This document shows, in pieces, positions 16,856 through 25,597 of a DNA stretch of 64,000 nucleotides (the first letter of the stretch is position 1; every line of letters starts with the position of its first letter). The notes below the pieces were generated by a model. That model worked only from the letters and a program-made list of their open reading frames with translations, did no database searches and was not told where the DNA came from. The translations under genes and the position numbers were made by a program. Location: assembly GCF_002159735.1 (NCBI RefSeq), contig NZ_NFJF01000005.1, positions 124,001 through 188,000 on the forward strand, read 5' to 3'. Source of the DNA: Olsenella sp. An270. Its GTDB lineage: Bacteria > Actinomycetota > Coriobacteriia > Coriobacteriales > Atopobiaceae.

Positions 16856-17238
16856 GCGAGGGGCTGACGGGCGCCGCCGGCTGCGGCCCCGCGCCCGTCC
16901 CCTACGGCTTCTACCTCGACGGGTACGGCGGGGCGCTCACGGCGGAGGCCCTCGCGGAGGCGCTGCCGGCGGCGGTGCGCTGCGTTTGCGGCCTGACTGG
17001 ACGACGCGCGCCCGACCCCCGCTGGGACGAGGACTTGGCGGACGCGTGGCGGCGCGCGGTGTGCGCGGCGGCCGACGCCTTCGCCGAGTACGGCGAGGGG
17101 CGCGTGGGCGGCTTCTCGATAGGGTCCTTCTCCGTGACGAACTACCGCGACGAGGGCACGACGGGTGCCGAGGTGGCGCGCGAGGCCGCGCTCGCGGAGC
17201 TGGCGGGGACGGGGCTTGCGTTCGCGGGGGTGAGGTAG
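16852..17238 (+). CDS. Head-tail connector-like protein
   Basis: GTG 16852 overlaps the capsid stop (GTGA). The product is 128 aa. Context suggests the adaptor that sits beneath the portal ring; the central GFSIGSFSVTNYRDE and mainly helical character are compatible. No catalytic feature is seen. The assignment is chiefly positional. Confidence 0.65.
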   Translation: MSEGLTGAAGCGPAPVPYGFYLDGYGGALTAEALAEALPAAVRCVCGLTGRRAPDPRWDEDLADAWRRAVCAAADAFAEYGEGRVGGFSIGSFSVTNYRDEGTTGAEVAREAALAELAGTGLAFAGVR

Positions 17239-17568
17239 GTGCGCTACCTGAGGCCGATACCGAGGCGGCTGCTGCCCGACGACATGCTGGTCTACCTCCC
17301 CGCCGAGGGCGGCGGGCGCAGCGAGGGCCGCCTGGTGCGGCACGTGCGCTTCGAGCGAACGGAGGAGGTCGTCTCCGACGCGCACCGCTCGGCCGACGCG
17401 GGACACGGGACGGTGCTCGTGGACGCGGTGAACTCCGAGGGCGCCCTCGAGGTACCCGCCGGGTCGCGCGTGCTCGTGGGCGCCGGGCCGTCGATGCTCG
17501 TCAAGGCGTGCAGGAGGTGCTGCGTGGTGCGCGGCCAGGTGCACCACTGGGAGCTGGAGGTGGGCTGA
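17239..17568 (+). CDS. Minor capsid / head-closure protein
   Basis: GTG 17239 directly follows the previous stop. The 109-aa product begins RYLRPIPRRLLPDDMLVY and is beta-rich, resembling the minor capsid proteins (PF10665-like) that follow the capsid gene in many Firmicutes and Actinobacteria siphophages. It probably takes part in head closure. The stop overlaps the next start by one base (TGATG). Confidence 0.65.
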   Translation: MRYLRPIPRRLLPDDMLVYLPAEGGGRSEGRLVRHVRFERTEEVVSDAHRSADAGHGTVLVDAVNSEGALEVPAGSRVLVGAGPSMLVKACRRCCVVRGQVHHWELEVG

Positions 17569-18026
17569 TGGCTTGCTCCGAGCCCCTCGGCGCGCACGTG
17601 CCGACCGACTGGGACGCCGAGGGCGGCGGGGTCGCCGGCGCGGTGGCCACGCTGCTGCGGGCGCTGGGCTACGGCAACGCGTTCTGCTCGCCGCCGCCGG
17701 CGCGGGTGTGCTGCGAGCCGATCGTGCTGACCCAGGGCGCCTTCGAGCGCGACGCGCGGCTCGCGGACGGAGCGGAGCGCGGGCGGGTGCCCGTGGGCGT
17801 GCTCGTGTGCTGCGAGGACCCGCGCGACTCCGAGGCGACCTGCCGCGCGGTGGAGCGCGACCTGCGGCGGGACTCCTGGGAGGGCTCCGGCGAGGGCTGG
17901 CGCTGCAGGGTGGCGGCAGTGGACTCCGGGGGCTCGGCGCCGAGGGGCCGCGACGGCTCCGGGCGGTGGCTCTGGGGGTTCACGCTGATTCTGACGGTGG
18001 TGATCGACTTTGGCGGACAGGGTTAG
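17568..18026 (+). CDS. Minor capsid / tail terminator-like protein
   Basis: The product is 152 aa. It has an N-terminal helix (GGVAGAVATLLRALGYG), a middle beta domain and the C-terminal strand WGFTLILTVVIDFGGQG typical of tail-terminator or minor capsid 3 proteins. These cap the tail tube at the head. It is the last clear connector gene; the expected major tail protein does not follow. Confidence 0.6.
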   Translation: MACSEPLGAHVPTDWDAEGGGVAGAVATLLRALGYGNAFCSPPPARVCCEPIVLTQGAFERDARLADGAERGRVPVGVLVCCEDPRDSEATCRAVERDLRRDSWEGSGEGWRCRVAAVDSGGSAPRGRDGSGRWLWGFTLILTVVIDFGGQG

Positions 18027-18195
18027 GGCCGGGCGCGGCGTGGACGGCCACGACGTGGTGCGCAGGAGCAACCCGCTGCAGCGTGGGGCTCAGGGAGCGC
18101 GCGAGCAGCGGGCGGGCTCGGCGGAGACCGACCGCATGGGGCGCGAGCAGCAGCGGCGCGCGACGGCCTACGGGCGGGCGCGGGGGCGGCTGTGA
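18010..18195 (+). CDS. Short ORF at the junction of connector and tail-tip genes
   Basis: A TTG-started frame of 61 aa overlaps both neighbours (16 bases upstream, 4 downstream). It is Arg/Gly-rich with no recognised domain. It could be a genuine small protein or the 3' remnant of a deleted tail gene such as the tape measure, since all tail-tube genes are missing exactly here. Confidence 0.4.
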   Translation: MADRVRAGRGVDGHDVVRRSNPLQRGAQGAREQRAGSAETDRMGREQQRRATAYGRARGRL

Positions 18196-18908
18196 GCTCC
18201 GTCGTCTACAACGGGCACGACCTCTCCGGGTACGTGACGGCCGAGCTGGTGGAGCCGGCGGGGCACGCTCTTGAGCCGCGCGCGCTCGCGGTGCCGGGGC
18301 GGCCGGGCGCGGCGCTCTTGGGCTGCGAGCTTCCGCCGAGGGTGCTGCGGGTGCGGCTGTTCCTCGACGCGGGGATCGCGCTGACGGCCGAGGGGCGCTC
18401 CGAGGTCCGGCACGAGCTGTACGGGTGGCTCGTGGCGCCGCGGGGCGCCGAGCTCGAGCTGCCCGGGGAGCCGGGGCTCTCGTGGCGCGACGTCGTGGTG
18501 ACGGACGCCTCCGACTGGGACTCGCTCTTCGAGGACGGATCCTGCGAGCTGGCGTTCACGTGCTTCGACCCGGTGGCCTACGGGGAGGGGAAGTCGAGCG
18601 CGGCGGGCACCCTCACCGTGGGCGGCACGTGGGCGACGTGGCCGGTGGTGACGCTGACGGCGAGCGCGGGGTCGTCGGTGAAGGTGGCGAACGAACTGGG
18701 GCGCTACGTGCTCGTGGAGCGCGAGTTCGCGGCCGGGGACGAGGTGGTGATGGACTTCGCATCCGAGGCCGTCACCGTTGACGGCGTGGACGCGGCGTCA
18801 GGCGTCGCGGTGGAGAGCACGTTCTTCTCGCTCGAACCCGGCGCGCACGTGCTGACGTTCTCCGGGTGCTCGGCGCACACGGTGGCGTGGGTGGAGAGGT
18901 GGCTCTGA
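18192..18908 (+). CDS. Distal tail protein (Dit)
   Basis: GTG 18192, 238 aa. It begins VVYNGHDLSGYV with a two-domain layout: an N-terminal ring-forming half with LRVRLFLDAGIALTAEGRSE and a galectin-like C-terminal half ending AHTVAWVERWL. This matches siphophage Dit proteins, which form the hexameric hub of the tail tip. It is translationally linked to the following tail-tip gene (TGATG). A GTTCTTCTCG motif occurs inside the gene at 18821. Confidence 0.8.
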   Translation: MSSVVYNGHDLSGYVTAELVEPAGHALEPRALAVPGRPGAALLGCELPPRVLRVRLFLDAGIALTAEGRSEVRHELYGWLVAPRGAELELPGEPGLSWRDVVVTDASDWDSLFEDGSCELAFTCFDPVAYGEGKSSAAGTLTVGGTWATWPVVTLTASAGSSVKVANELGRYVLVEREFAAGDEVVMDFASEAVTVDGVDAASGVAVESTFFSLEPGAHVLTFSGCSAHTVAWVERWL

Positions 18909-20080
18909 TGGTGCCGACGCTCTACCTCTTCGACCGCTTCGACGAGCGGCTGGGGATCCTGCCTACGGTGGGCGGGATCACGCACGTCGAGGAGGTCGGC
19001 GGCGAGGACACGATCGAATTCGACTGCGCGCTCGTCCCCGAGAAGGGCGAGCGGTTGCTGTGGCGCGACCCGACGGACGGCGTCTGGCGCGAGCACGTGG
19101 TGGTGCGCACCGACGAGCCGCTGGGCGGGCCCGCGCACGTGTACGCGGAGTCGTCGCTCTGCGAGCTCCTGGGCGACTTCGTCGAGGAGATCCAGCTCGT
19201 GGGCAAGACGGCGCAGCAGGCGCTCTCCTCCGTACTGGGGGTCACGCGCTGGACCGCGGGCGAGGTGGGCGCCGGCGTCGCGGCGCGCGGGTGCCTGCTC
19301 TACCACGTGAACGCCCTCGCGGCGCTGCGCCGCGTCGAGGAGGTGTGGGGCGGCGAGGCCGAGGCCGTGATCGCCGTGGCCGACGGGCGCGTGGGGTCGC
19401 GCACGGTCAACCTGCCCGCGCGGCGGGGCGCGTGGCGCGGGGCGCGCTTCTCCTACGGCAAGACGCTCGCGGCGTGCACGCGCACGGTGCTCGAGGACGA
19501 GGTCTTCACGGCGCTCTACGGCTACGGCAAGGGCCTCCCCATCTACGACGAGACGGGGGCGCCCACGGGCGGGTTCACGCGGCGGCTGACCTTCGGCTCC
19601 GTGAACGGGGGCGCGAACTGGGTGGGAGACGACGACGCGCGCCTGGTGTGGGGGCGCCCCGACGGCGCGGGCGGGAGGGCGCACCGCTTCGGGCACGTGG
19701 TGTTCCCGGACTGCGAGGACGCCGCCGAGCTCAAGGCGCTGACCGAGGCTGCGCTCGCGGCGGCGTGCGAGCCGCGCGTCTCCTACGAGGTGGACGTCGC
19801 GGCCGTTGACGGCGGCGCGGGCGTGCGGCTGGGCGACGACGTGGCGGTGATCGACTCGTCGCGCTCGCCCGAGTGGCACCTGCGCGCCCGCTGCGTGCGG
19901 CGCGTGCGCGAGCTCGGCGAGGGCAAACCCGTTGTGCGTCTCACGCTGGGCACGGTCGAGCGCACGACGTGGGCGGCCTCGACAGACGTGGCCGCGCGCG
20001 TGACGGCGGTCGAGGAGACGGCTGCTGCCGCCTCCGACACGGTGGCGTCCTACGAGGACCTGGGCGAGAGGGAGTTCTGA
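18908..20080 (+). CDS. Tail-associated protein (Tal / phage minor structural protein N-terminal type)
   Basis: The product is 404 aa, beginning [14 protein letters not shown]. It has the pattern of phage minor structural and tail-tip proteins: gp27-like N-terminal barrels, a helix at [20 protein letters not shown], and the central [11 protein letters not shown] with [19 protein letters not shown]. It would form the trimeric hub below Dit and help reach or open the cell surface. No peptidase or lysozyme domain is visible, so it may be purely structural. Confidence 0.8.
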   Translation: MVPTLYLFDRFDERLGILPTVGGITHVEEVGGEDTIEFDCALVPEKGERLLWRDPTDGVWREHVVVRTDEPLGGPAHVYAESSLCELLGDFVEEIQLVGKTAQQALSSVLGVTRWTAGEVGAGVAARGCLLYHVNALAALRRVEEVWGGEAEAVIAVADGRVGSRTVNLPARRGAWRGARFSYGKTLAACTRTVLEDEVFTALYGYGKGLPIYDETGAPTGGFTRRLTFGSVNGGANWVGDDDARLVWGRPDGAGGRAHRFGHVVFPDCEDAAELKALTEAALAAACEPRVSYEVDVAAVDGGAGVRLGDDVAVIDSSRSPEWHLRARCVRRVRELGEGKPVVRLTLGTVERTTWAASTDVAARVTAVEETAAAASDTVASYEDLGEREF

Positions 20081-20081
20081 C

Positions 20082-21818
20082 ATGGTTGACGAGAGCACGT
20101 TCCCGCTGGACGGCGACGGGCTGCGCGAGGTCGTCTGGGACGAGTGCGACGCGCCCTTCGCGGGGCCGTTCGTCGCCTCGCCCGCCGACGCGGAGGGGCG
20201 CGGGATCGCGCTCTCGGTGACGCGCGGCGGAGAGGCGGTGGACCTCACGGGCGCCTCGCTCTATCTCCTGTGGCGCCACCGCGAGCTGCGCGTGCGCGGC
20301 TGCGAGCCCCTCGAGGAGGTGGACGCCGAGACGGGCAAGTTCCGCGTGTTCTGGCCCGCCGCGATGGCGCGCGCCGAGGGCACCGTCGATGCCCAGGTCA
20401 TGGTCTCCTGGGACGAGCGGGCGCTCTCCTCGCTCTCCTTCACGGTGCTGGTGGGGCCGGCGCTGACCGGCGGCGAGGGAGGGGGCTCCGACGGCTACTC
20501 GATGTTCCTCGAGGCGCTGAAGAAGTTCGAGGACGCGGACGGCGTCATCGCCGACGCCGTGGCCAAGGCGCAGGAGGCCGTGGAGACGGCCCAGGGCGCG
20601 GTGGCCACGGCGGGACAGGCGGTCGAGGCGGCGCAGGGGGCGTCCGGCGCGGTCGCCGCCGCCAACGCGGCAGCCGCCGCGGCGACGCAGGCGAAGGACG
20701 AGCTGCTCGCGGCCGCCGAGCGCGGCGACTTCGACGGGGCGGACGGCCTGCCGGGAGCCGACGGAGAGGACGGCGCGCAGGGCGCGGACGGGGCCGACGG
20801 CGTGAGCCCGACCGCGAAGGTCGAGCAGACCGAGGCGGGCGCGGTGGTGACGGTCACCGACGCTGTGGGCACCACCACCGCCACCCTCTCGCACGGACCC
20901 AAGGGTGACAAGGGCGATGACGGGGAGAAGGGCGACAAGGGTGACCCGTTTACGTACGAGGACTTCACCTCGACGCAGCTGGAGGCGCTCCGAGGCCCCA
21001 AGGGCGACAAGATGACGTTCGACGACCTGACCGAGGAGCAGGTCGAGGCCCTTCGTGGCGAGAAGGGGGACAAGGGCGACCCGTTCACCTACGGGGACTT
21101 CACCGCCGAGCAGCTCGAGTCGCTTCGCGGCCCGCAGGGGATCCAGGGCCCGCCGGGCGCGGACGGCGCCGACGGCGAGAAGGGCGACAAGGGGGACCCG
21201 TTCACGTACGGGGACTTCACGCCGGCGCAGCTGGAGGCGCTGCGCGGCCCGCAGGGCTTGCAGGGGCCTCCGGGCGAAGATGGCGAGGACGGGCAGGACG
21301 GCGCGCCGGGCGCGGACGGCGTCAGCTGCACGCACTCGTGGTCCGGCTCCGTGCTCACGGTGACGAGCGCGAGCGGCACGAGCTCGGCGAACCTGCGAGG
21401 CCCGAAGGGCGACGCCTTCACCTACGCGGACTTCACCGCCGAGCAGCTCGAGGCCCTGCGCGGTGCGGACGGCTCCGACGGCGCGCCGGGCGCGGACGGT
21501 CAGGACGGCGCCCCCGGCTCTGATGGGCAGGACGGCGCGGACGCCGAGATCACGGGGGCGACCGCCACGGTGGACGCCTCCACGGGAACGCCGTCGGTGA
21601 CCGTGACGCTCGGCGGCACGCCGGGGGCGCGCACGTTCGCCTTCGCCTTCTCCGGCCTCAAGGGCGAGGTCGGCGAGCAGGGGCCGCAGGGCGCGCCCGG
21701 GCAGGACGGCGAGGACGGCGCGCCCGGCGCCACGCCCGACCTCTCGGCATACGCGACGAAGCAGTACGTCGACCAGGCGATCGCCGCCCTGGACGACCTG
21801 AGCGAGGTGGAGTTCTGA
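20082..21818 (+). CDS. Baseplate/tail fibre with BppU-like head and collagen-like repeats
   Basis: The product is 578 aa. Residues 1-130 resemble the BppU N-terminal domain that docks on the tail tip. A helical Ala-rich segment follows at about 150-215, then long Gly-X-Y stretches broken by four or five copies of a spacer reading [20 protein letters not shown]. The C-terminus is a short coiled coil. Collagen-like triplets in phage fibres form trimers. The near-identical spacer units could change copy number by recombination and so alter fibre length. Confidence 0.8.
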   Translation: MVDESTFPLDGDGLREVVWDECDAPFAGPFVASPADAEGRGIALSVTRGGEAVDLTGASLYLLWRHRELRVRGCEPLEEVDAETGKFRVFWPAAMARAEGTVDAQVMVSWDERALSSLSFTVLVGPALTGGEGGGSDGYSMFLEALKKFEDADGVIADAVAKAQEAVETAQGAVATAGQAVEAAQGASGAVAAANAAAAAATQAKDELLAAAERGDFDGADGLPGADGEDGAQGADGADGVSPTAKVEQTEAGAVVTVTDAVGTTTATLSHGPKGDKGDDGEKGDKGDPFTYEDFTSTQLEALRGPKGDKMTFDDLTEEQVEALRGEKGDKGDPFTYGDFTAEQLESLRGPQGIQGPPGADGADGEKGDKGDPFTYGDFTPAQLEALRGPQGLQGPPGEDGEDGQDGAPGADGVSCTHSWSGSVLTVTSASGTSSANLRGPKGDAFTYADFTAEQLEALRGADGSDGAPGADGQDGAPGSDGQDGADAEITGATATVDASTGTPSVTVTLGGTPGARTFAFAFSGLKGEVGEQGPQGAPGQDGEDGAPGATPDLSAYATKQYVDQAIAALDDLSEVEF

Positions 21819-23197
21819 TGGCCGTGGGGACGATTCAGAGGAGCGTGCTCACCGACATCGCGAACGCCATCCGCGCCCAGAACGGCGGCACGGGCACCTA
21901 CCTGCCCTCGGAGATGGCGGCGGCGGTGCTCGCGCTCGACGGCACCAGGGCGGGGGCGCCTCTCCAGGCGACGCCGGGTGCTGGCACGGGCGTGATCTCG
22001 GACTCTGTGTTCGACGGCATCGCCGGCGCGATCCGAGCGCAGAACGGGCTCTCCGAGACGTACACGCCGGGCGAGATGGCGCCGGCGATACTCGCGCTCT
22101 CCTGGGACGTGGGCGTGAAGATGCGCGCGATCCTGCTCGCGGACGGCACACTCGAGTTCAACTACCGCGACGGACGCTCCTCCGACGTGCCCGGTGCGGT
22201 CATCCTGGACGCCTGGGAGGTGGACCCGGAGGGCTACTCGTCGGCCGGCGCCCGCCCCTGGGACGACGTGAAGCTCTCCGTGACGCGCGTCGTGTTCGAC
22301 GGCGACTTCTCCGAGGGCGGGCTCGCCAACGCGAGCTACCTCTTCCACGGGTTCGAGAACCTCGTGGAGGTGGAGGGCTTCGAGGAGCTCTCCGGCGCGA
22401 CCAGCATGAACCAGATGTTCGTGAGCTGCGCCTCGCTCGAGACGATCTGGGCGGACGGGTTCACCTCGTCCGCCGCGAGCGGGTCGCTCATGTTCAGCGG
22501 CTGCAGCAGGCTCGTGGGCGGCCAGGGCTACGTGCCGGGGCAGATGGACAACCACGCGGAGCTCAACTACGGGGCGGACGGCGTGCTGACCGACCCCGCG
22601 AGCGACCAGCGCGAGTGGTTCCGCTGCTTCCTCTACGCCGACGGCGGGCTCGTGCTGACGGCCGCGGCCGAGCCCGAGGCGGGGCGGGAGCTCGTGTCGT
22701 CGGGGCGCCTGTGCGCGAACGCCCGGTACAACTCCGTCGGCTACCAGCCATGGTACGACCACCGGCACGACGTGGAGGCGGTGGAGATCGCCGCCGACAT
22801 GGCGGCCTACGACCACGTGAACACGAACTACTGGTTCTACGGGCACCAGGAGATCGCCAGCGTGACGGGGATGGGGAACCTCAGCGGCGTGCGCGAGATG
22901 CAGCACACCTTCAACAGCTGCGTGGGGCTCACCGAGATCGACCTGTCCGGGCTCGACCCGTCCTCGCTCGAGGACCTCGCCTACACCTTCGGCGGGTGCG
23001 GGTCGCTCGTGACGATCTGGGCGGACGCCGACTGGGCGCTGCCGGCGTCCGGCGTCTCCGGCTTCCAGACGTTCTACCAGTGCTCCTCGCTCGTGGGAGG
23101 GGCGGGAACGACCTACTCGAGCTCGCGCGCGGGCTATCAGTACATGAGGATCGACGGCGTGGGCGGCGCCGGCTACCTCACCGCGAAGAGCTCTTGA
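21818..23197 (+). CDS. DUF285/BspA-like repeat protein, probable receptor-binding fibre tip
   Basis: The product is 459 aa, and its start overlaps the previous stop (TGATG). The N-terminus carries two copies of a helical unit (SVLTDIANAIRAQNG and SVFDGIAGAIRAQNG). The rest consists of BspA/DUF285-type repeats (ANASYLFHGFENLVEVEGFE, TSMNQMFVSCASLETIWADG, REMQHTFNSCVGLTEIDLSG). It is the last gene of the structural operon, in the usual place for receptor-binding tips or fibre chaperones. Adhesion to the host surface is inferred. Confidence 0.75.
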   Translation: MAVGTIQRSVLTDIANAIRAQNGGTGTYLPSEMAAAVLALDGTRAGAPLQATPGAGTGVISDSVFDGIAGAIRAQNGLSETYTPGEMAPAILALSWDVGVKMRAILLADGTLEFNYRDGRSSDVPGAVILDAWEVDPEGYSSAGARPWDDVKLSVTRVVFDGDFSEGGLANASYLFHGFENLVEVEGFEELSGATSMNQMFVSCASLETIWADGFTSSAASGSLMFSGCSRLVGGQGYVPGQMDNHAELNYGADGVLTDPASDQREWFRCFLYADGGLVLTAAAEPEAGRELVSSGRLCANARYNSVGYQPWYDHRHDVEAVEIAADMAAYDHVNTNYWFYGHQEIASVTGMGNLSGVREMQHTFNSCVGLTEIDLSGLDPSSLEDLAYTFGGCGSLVTIWADADWALPASGVSGFQTFYQCSSLVGGAGTTYSSSRAGYQYMRIDGVGGAGYLTAKSS

Positions 23198-23201
23198 CAA
23201 G

Positions 23202-23249
23202 CACCCCTCCGGCGCGTGCGGCGCCTGCGCCGCATGTGCCGGAGGGGTG
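23202..23249. terminator. Strong hairpin after the tail fibre operon
   Basis: A perfect 12-bp stem pairs 23202-23213 with 23238-23249, and an inner GC-rich stem (TGCGGCG with CGCCGCA) extends it. There is no U-run, so it would work as a Rho-aided or stalling terminator. It starts 5 bases after the fibre stop codon. Confidence 0.55.
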
Positions 23250-23356
23250 GACGCGCCGCCGGATAGCCCTCGGGACGAACCCGCCGTGCGGGCGGCGCGA
23301 GAGGCGGGACATTGCCGCGATTATGTGCCGAGACTTACTCTGAAAAACGACAGCAC

Positions 23357-23566
23357 TTATCCCGTATAGCTCCTGTTTACCAGCTTGCCGCCCACATACG
23401 CAAGTTCATGAGCACTCTCCGAGATATATTTTGCTACGGAGTGCCACTCTCTTTTGAACTTGAAGAACAACTCGCCGTCTATTCTTTTGATCGGGCAAGT
23501 GTATGATCCTGTTCCTGCTGCGATCCGACACCATTCGCAGGCTTTGTTGACCATCATCACTATCAT
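23357..23566 (-). CDS. Small Cys-containing protein, third gene of the MerR cassette
   Basis: ATG 23566 overlaps the stop of the upstream gene (ATGA), indicating coupled translation. The product is 69 aa with a CEWC motif near the N-terminus and an additional Cys in SYTCPIKRIDGELFFKFKRE. The rest is mixed and hydrophilic. It could bind a metal or be redox active; no family is recognised. Confidence 0.5.
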   Translation of the reverse strand: MIVMMVNKACEWCRIAAGTGSYTCPIKRIDGELFFKFKREWHSVAKYISESAHELAYVGGKLVNRSYTG

Positions 23567-23916
23567 GCTTCCTCGCTCTCCCCTCCTGTATCCTCTTCTC
23601 CTTCTTCTGGCTCGGGTGCATCCTCTTCTTGCTCAACCGCTGGCTCCTCGACAGTCGTTCTCTCTGCCTGCATTTCGTAGGCGTGTATCCCGTTTACGAG
23701 TTCCGCTTTCGCCTCATTTGCCAGGGCCTTCTTCTTGCTGTACTGCCCGTAGATTAAGGCTGCTCCTGCGAAGAGGGACCCGGCCACAAGGGCGCCTATT
23801 CCCGCCCCCTCAATCCTTCCTTGTCCGCGCGCGTTCTTCTCAAGCGTGCTTAGCAGGAGGTCGGGCCCACCCGCCTCCTTGGCCATGTGCGAAAGATCTG
23901 CGTAATCCCAAGACAT
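23563..23916 (-). CDS. Small membrane protein with acidic tail, second gene of the MerR cassette
   Basis: ATG 23916 is preceded by AAAGGAG. The product is 117 aa, with an N-terminal amphipathic part, one hydrophobic segment (IGALVAGSLFAGAALIYG) around residues 40-57, and a Glu-rich C-terminus with Pro. It lies 13 bases downstream of the MerR-type regulator gene and is probably co-transcribed and controlled by it. Function unknown. Confidence 0.7.
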   Translation of the reverse strand: MSWDYADLSHMAKEAGGPDLLLSTLEKNARGQGRIEGAGIGALVAGSLFAGAALIYGQYSKKKALANEAKAELVNGIHAYEMQAERTTVEEPAVEQEEDAPEPEEGEEDTGGESEEA

Positions 23917-23929
23917 GCATGCTCCTTTC

Positions 23930-24808
23930 TCAGTTCTCAAGCTCCTCAATCTCTTTGCGGCGCTCTTCAGTCAGCTCAAGAGTTTCAATGAAACCGCTCA
24001 TTGCCTCTGCTATGTAAGTCTCAGCAACATGGAGCCGTTCGAGTGACCGCTCATCCATCCGTGCCAGCATGCTCGGCGGCGTCATCCCACCTTCTTTGTA
24101 GAACTTGCCGAGTATGTAGAACGTGACATAGGGGTCGTCCTCGTTTGCGTTCTCAGCCGCGGAGTACGCAGCGGCCACGGCGGCGTTCGCCTCTTCTGAC
24201 CTTGCGGGGATTCCCCGCGCCTCTAGGTCTAATAGCGCAATGAGCATTTGATTTACGATGTAAGCGAACGGCCCGAACTCCTTCGATTCCTCGATTATCT
24301 GGGCCATTCTCTCGTCCAGCTCGGACATGCCGGCATCAGCCATGCGGCTGTTCGCGCTCTCCGCCCACTTGAAGTAGTTGACAAGCTCCCTCTCCCCCTC
24401 GTCCCCTTCATCCGCCAAGATCCAGGCGTACTCGGGATGACGAAGCAGGGCGTGCATGGCCTCTCCCGTATTCGGGCCGGACCCATTCCCGATGAGCTTC
24501 CTCACTTCCTTGGCGAGGAACAGGCGCTCCCTGCCCTTGCGCAGCTGCGTCTCGAGCTCTGAGATTCTGCAATCGAGAGACTCCCGCACATCGAACCCTG
24601 GCGCAGCAAGCGCTTCCCTGACCTCCTTTGTTGTGTATCCAAGGTCCTTAAACAGCTTGATGAGAAAGAGGGTAGTGAGGTCATCCTCAGAGAAGAGCAT
24701 GTATCCAGCCTCGCTCCTTTCCGGCGAGATCAGGCCCCACTCCACATAACGCTGCAGAGTCCTCTTTTTTATCCCGGTCAGCTTGCTGACCTCCCCAGTT
24801 TTTATCAT
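23930..24808 (-). CDS. MerR-family regulator with large helical effector domain
   Basis: The chosen start is ATG 24808. It has GGAGG eight bases upstream, and an upstream ATG (24832) lies inside the promoter's -10 box. The 292-aa product has a MerR winged helix at residues 1-70 (IKTGEVSKLTGIKKRTLQRY, then VEWGLISPERSEAGYMLFSE), a dimerising coiled coil near 75-100, and a long helical C-terminal domain of the kind seen in TipA-like regulators that bind small molecules. Its own promoter has the classic MerR form, so autoregulation is likely. The cassette is reversed relative to the phage late genes. Confidence 0.85.
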   Translation of the reverse strand: MIKTGEVSKLTGIKKRTLQRYVEWGLISPERSEAGYMLFSEDDLTTLFLIKLFKDLGYTTKEVREALAAPGFDVRESLDCRISELETQLRKGRERLFLAKEVRKLIGNGSGPNTGEAMHALLRHPEYAWILADEGDEGERELVNYFKWAESANSRMADAGMSELDERMAQIIEESKEFGPFAYIVNQMLIALLDLEARGIPARSEEANAAVAAAYSAAENANEDDPYVTFYILGKFYKEGGMTPPSMLARMDERSLERLHVAETYIAEAMSGFIETLELTEERRKEIEELEN

Positions 24809-24827
24809 CTCCTTCACCTCCATCTTG

Positions 24828-24858
24828 AGCATAAACTGCGACGTAGTGTCGCAGTCAA
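24828..24858 (-). promoter_or_regulatory. MerR-type promoter with 19-bp spacer and perfect palindrome
   Basis: On the minus strand, -35 TTGACT (24853-24858) and -10 TATGCT (24828-24833) are 19 bp apart. The spacer contains the perfect dyad CTGCGAC GTAGT GTCGCAG (24836-24854). An overlong spacer centred on a palindrome is the hallmark of promoters that MerR proteins activate by untwisting. Confidence 0.75.
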
Positions 24859-25021
24859 GCGACTTTTTCGAAATCGTCCAAATATATCTTTGTGAACTCC
24901 TTTGTGAAGCGACGGAAGGCTACGCTTCGCAACATATCCGCAGCTAGACATGCTCGTTTGTGACCGCGTCGGACACTTCTCCCAGAGGGCGGGGCGTTCC
25001 CGCTCGAGGGAGGAGGCGCGC

Positions 25022-25237
25022 ATGGAGTCGGTCGTCGCGGCGCTCGTGACGGGGGTGCTCACCCTCGCCGGGGTGCTCGTGTCCAACTCGCGCAGCCGCG
25101 CGGTCATGGAGGTCAAGATCGACAACCTGACGCGGCAGGTCGAGAGGCACAACTGCCTCGTCGAGCGCACCTACGCCCTGGAGCAGGACGTCGCCGTCGT
25201 GAAGGCGGAGATCGAGAACATGCGGAAGGGGCAATGA
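25022..25237 (+). CDS. Holin-accessory-like small membrane protein (XhlA-like)
   Basis: ATG 25022 follows GGAGGAGG. The product is 71 aa: one hydrophobic segment (VVAALVTGVLTLAGVLV) followed by a coiled coil (VMEVKIDNLTRQVERHN onward). This resembles small tail-proximal lysis proteins such as XhlA or phage-associated hemolysins. It is the first gene of the lysis cassette and overlaps the holin gene by 4 bases. Confidence 0.65.
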   Translation: MESVVAALVTGVLTLAGVLVSNSRSRAVMEVKIDNLTRQVERHNCLVERTYALEQDVAVVKAEIENMRKGQ

Positions 25238-25461
25238 TGGAGGCTTTCCTGACATCCAACGAGTGGCCGTGGCGCCTGGCGCGGACCATCGTGCAGGGCG
25301 TGCTCGGCGTGGTCGTGGCCAACGTGGACATGCTCGTGGGCTGCGCCGTGCTGGCGCCGGAGTGGCGCGCGGTAGTGGTGGCGCTCGTGATGGCCGTGCT
25401 GTCGCCGGTGATGGCGGAGCTCGGCGCGGCGCTGCCGTCGGGCGGTGGTTCCGATGAGTGA
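25234..25461 (+). CDS. Putative holin
   Basis: The product is 75 aa with two predicted membrane segments (about residues 20-40 and 45-65) and a short polar tail with Gly-Ser. It lies directly before the amidase, so it would release the endolysin by making holes in the membrane. The family could not be named from sequence alone. Confidence 0.7.
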   Translation: MMEAFLTSNEWPWRLARTIVQGVLGVVVANVDMLVGCAVLAPEWRAVVVALVMAVLSPVMAELGAALPSGGGSDE

Positions 25462-25597
25462 CGGGCGCGAATACGCGAGCGAGGAGGAGCGCTGGGAGGC
25501 GCTGCGCGGCGAGGGCGTCGAGGCTGCCGCGCCGGACGGCTGGGAGCCCGACGAGGGCGAGGACGGCGGCTTCGAGGAGGTCGCCGATGGCGTATAG
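25454..25597 (+). CDS. Small acidic ORF between holin and amidase
   Basis: ATG 25454 to TAG 25597 gives 47 aa, strongly acidic with repeated Glu/Asp and Trp. It overlaps the holin end and the amidase start. No domain is recognised; it could be translated by coupling or be only a leader for the amidase. Confidence 0.4.
   Translation: MSDGREYASEEERWEALRGEGVEAAAPDGWEPDEGEDGGFEEVADGV

Noticed and set aside
24809-24832. Upstream ATG codons for the MerR regulator
   Set aside because: The ATG at 24832 is part of the -10 box of the MerR-type promoter and would not be transcribed; 24808 has the proper ribosome site.
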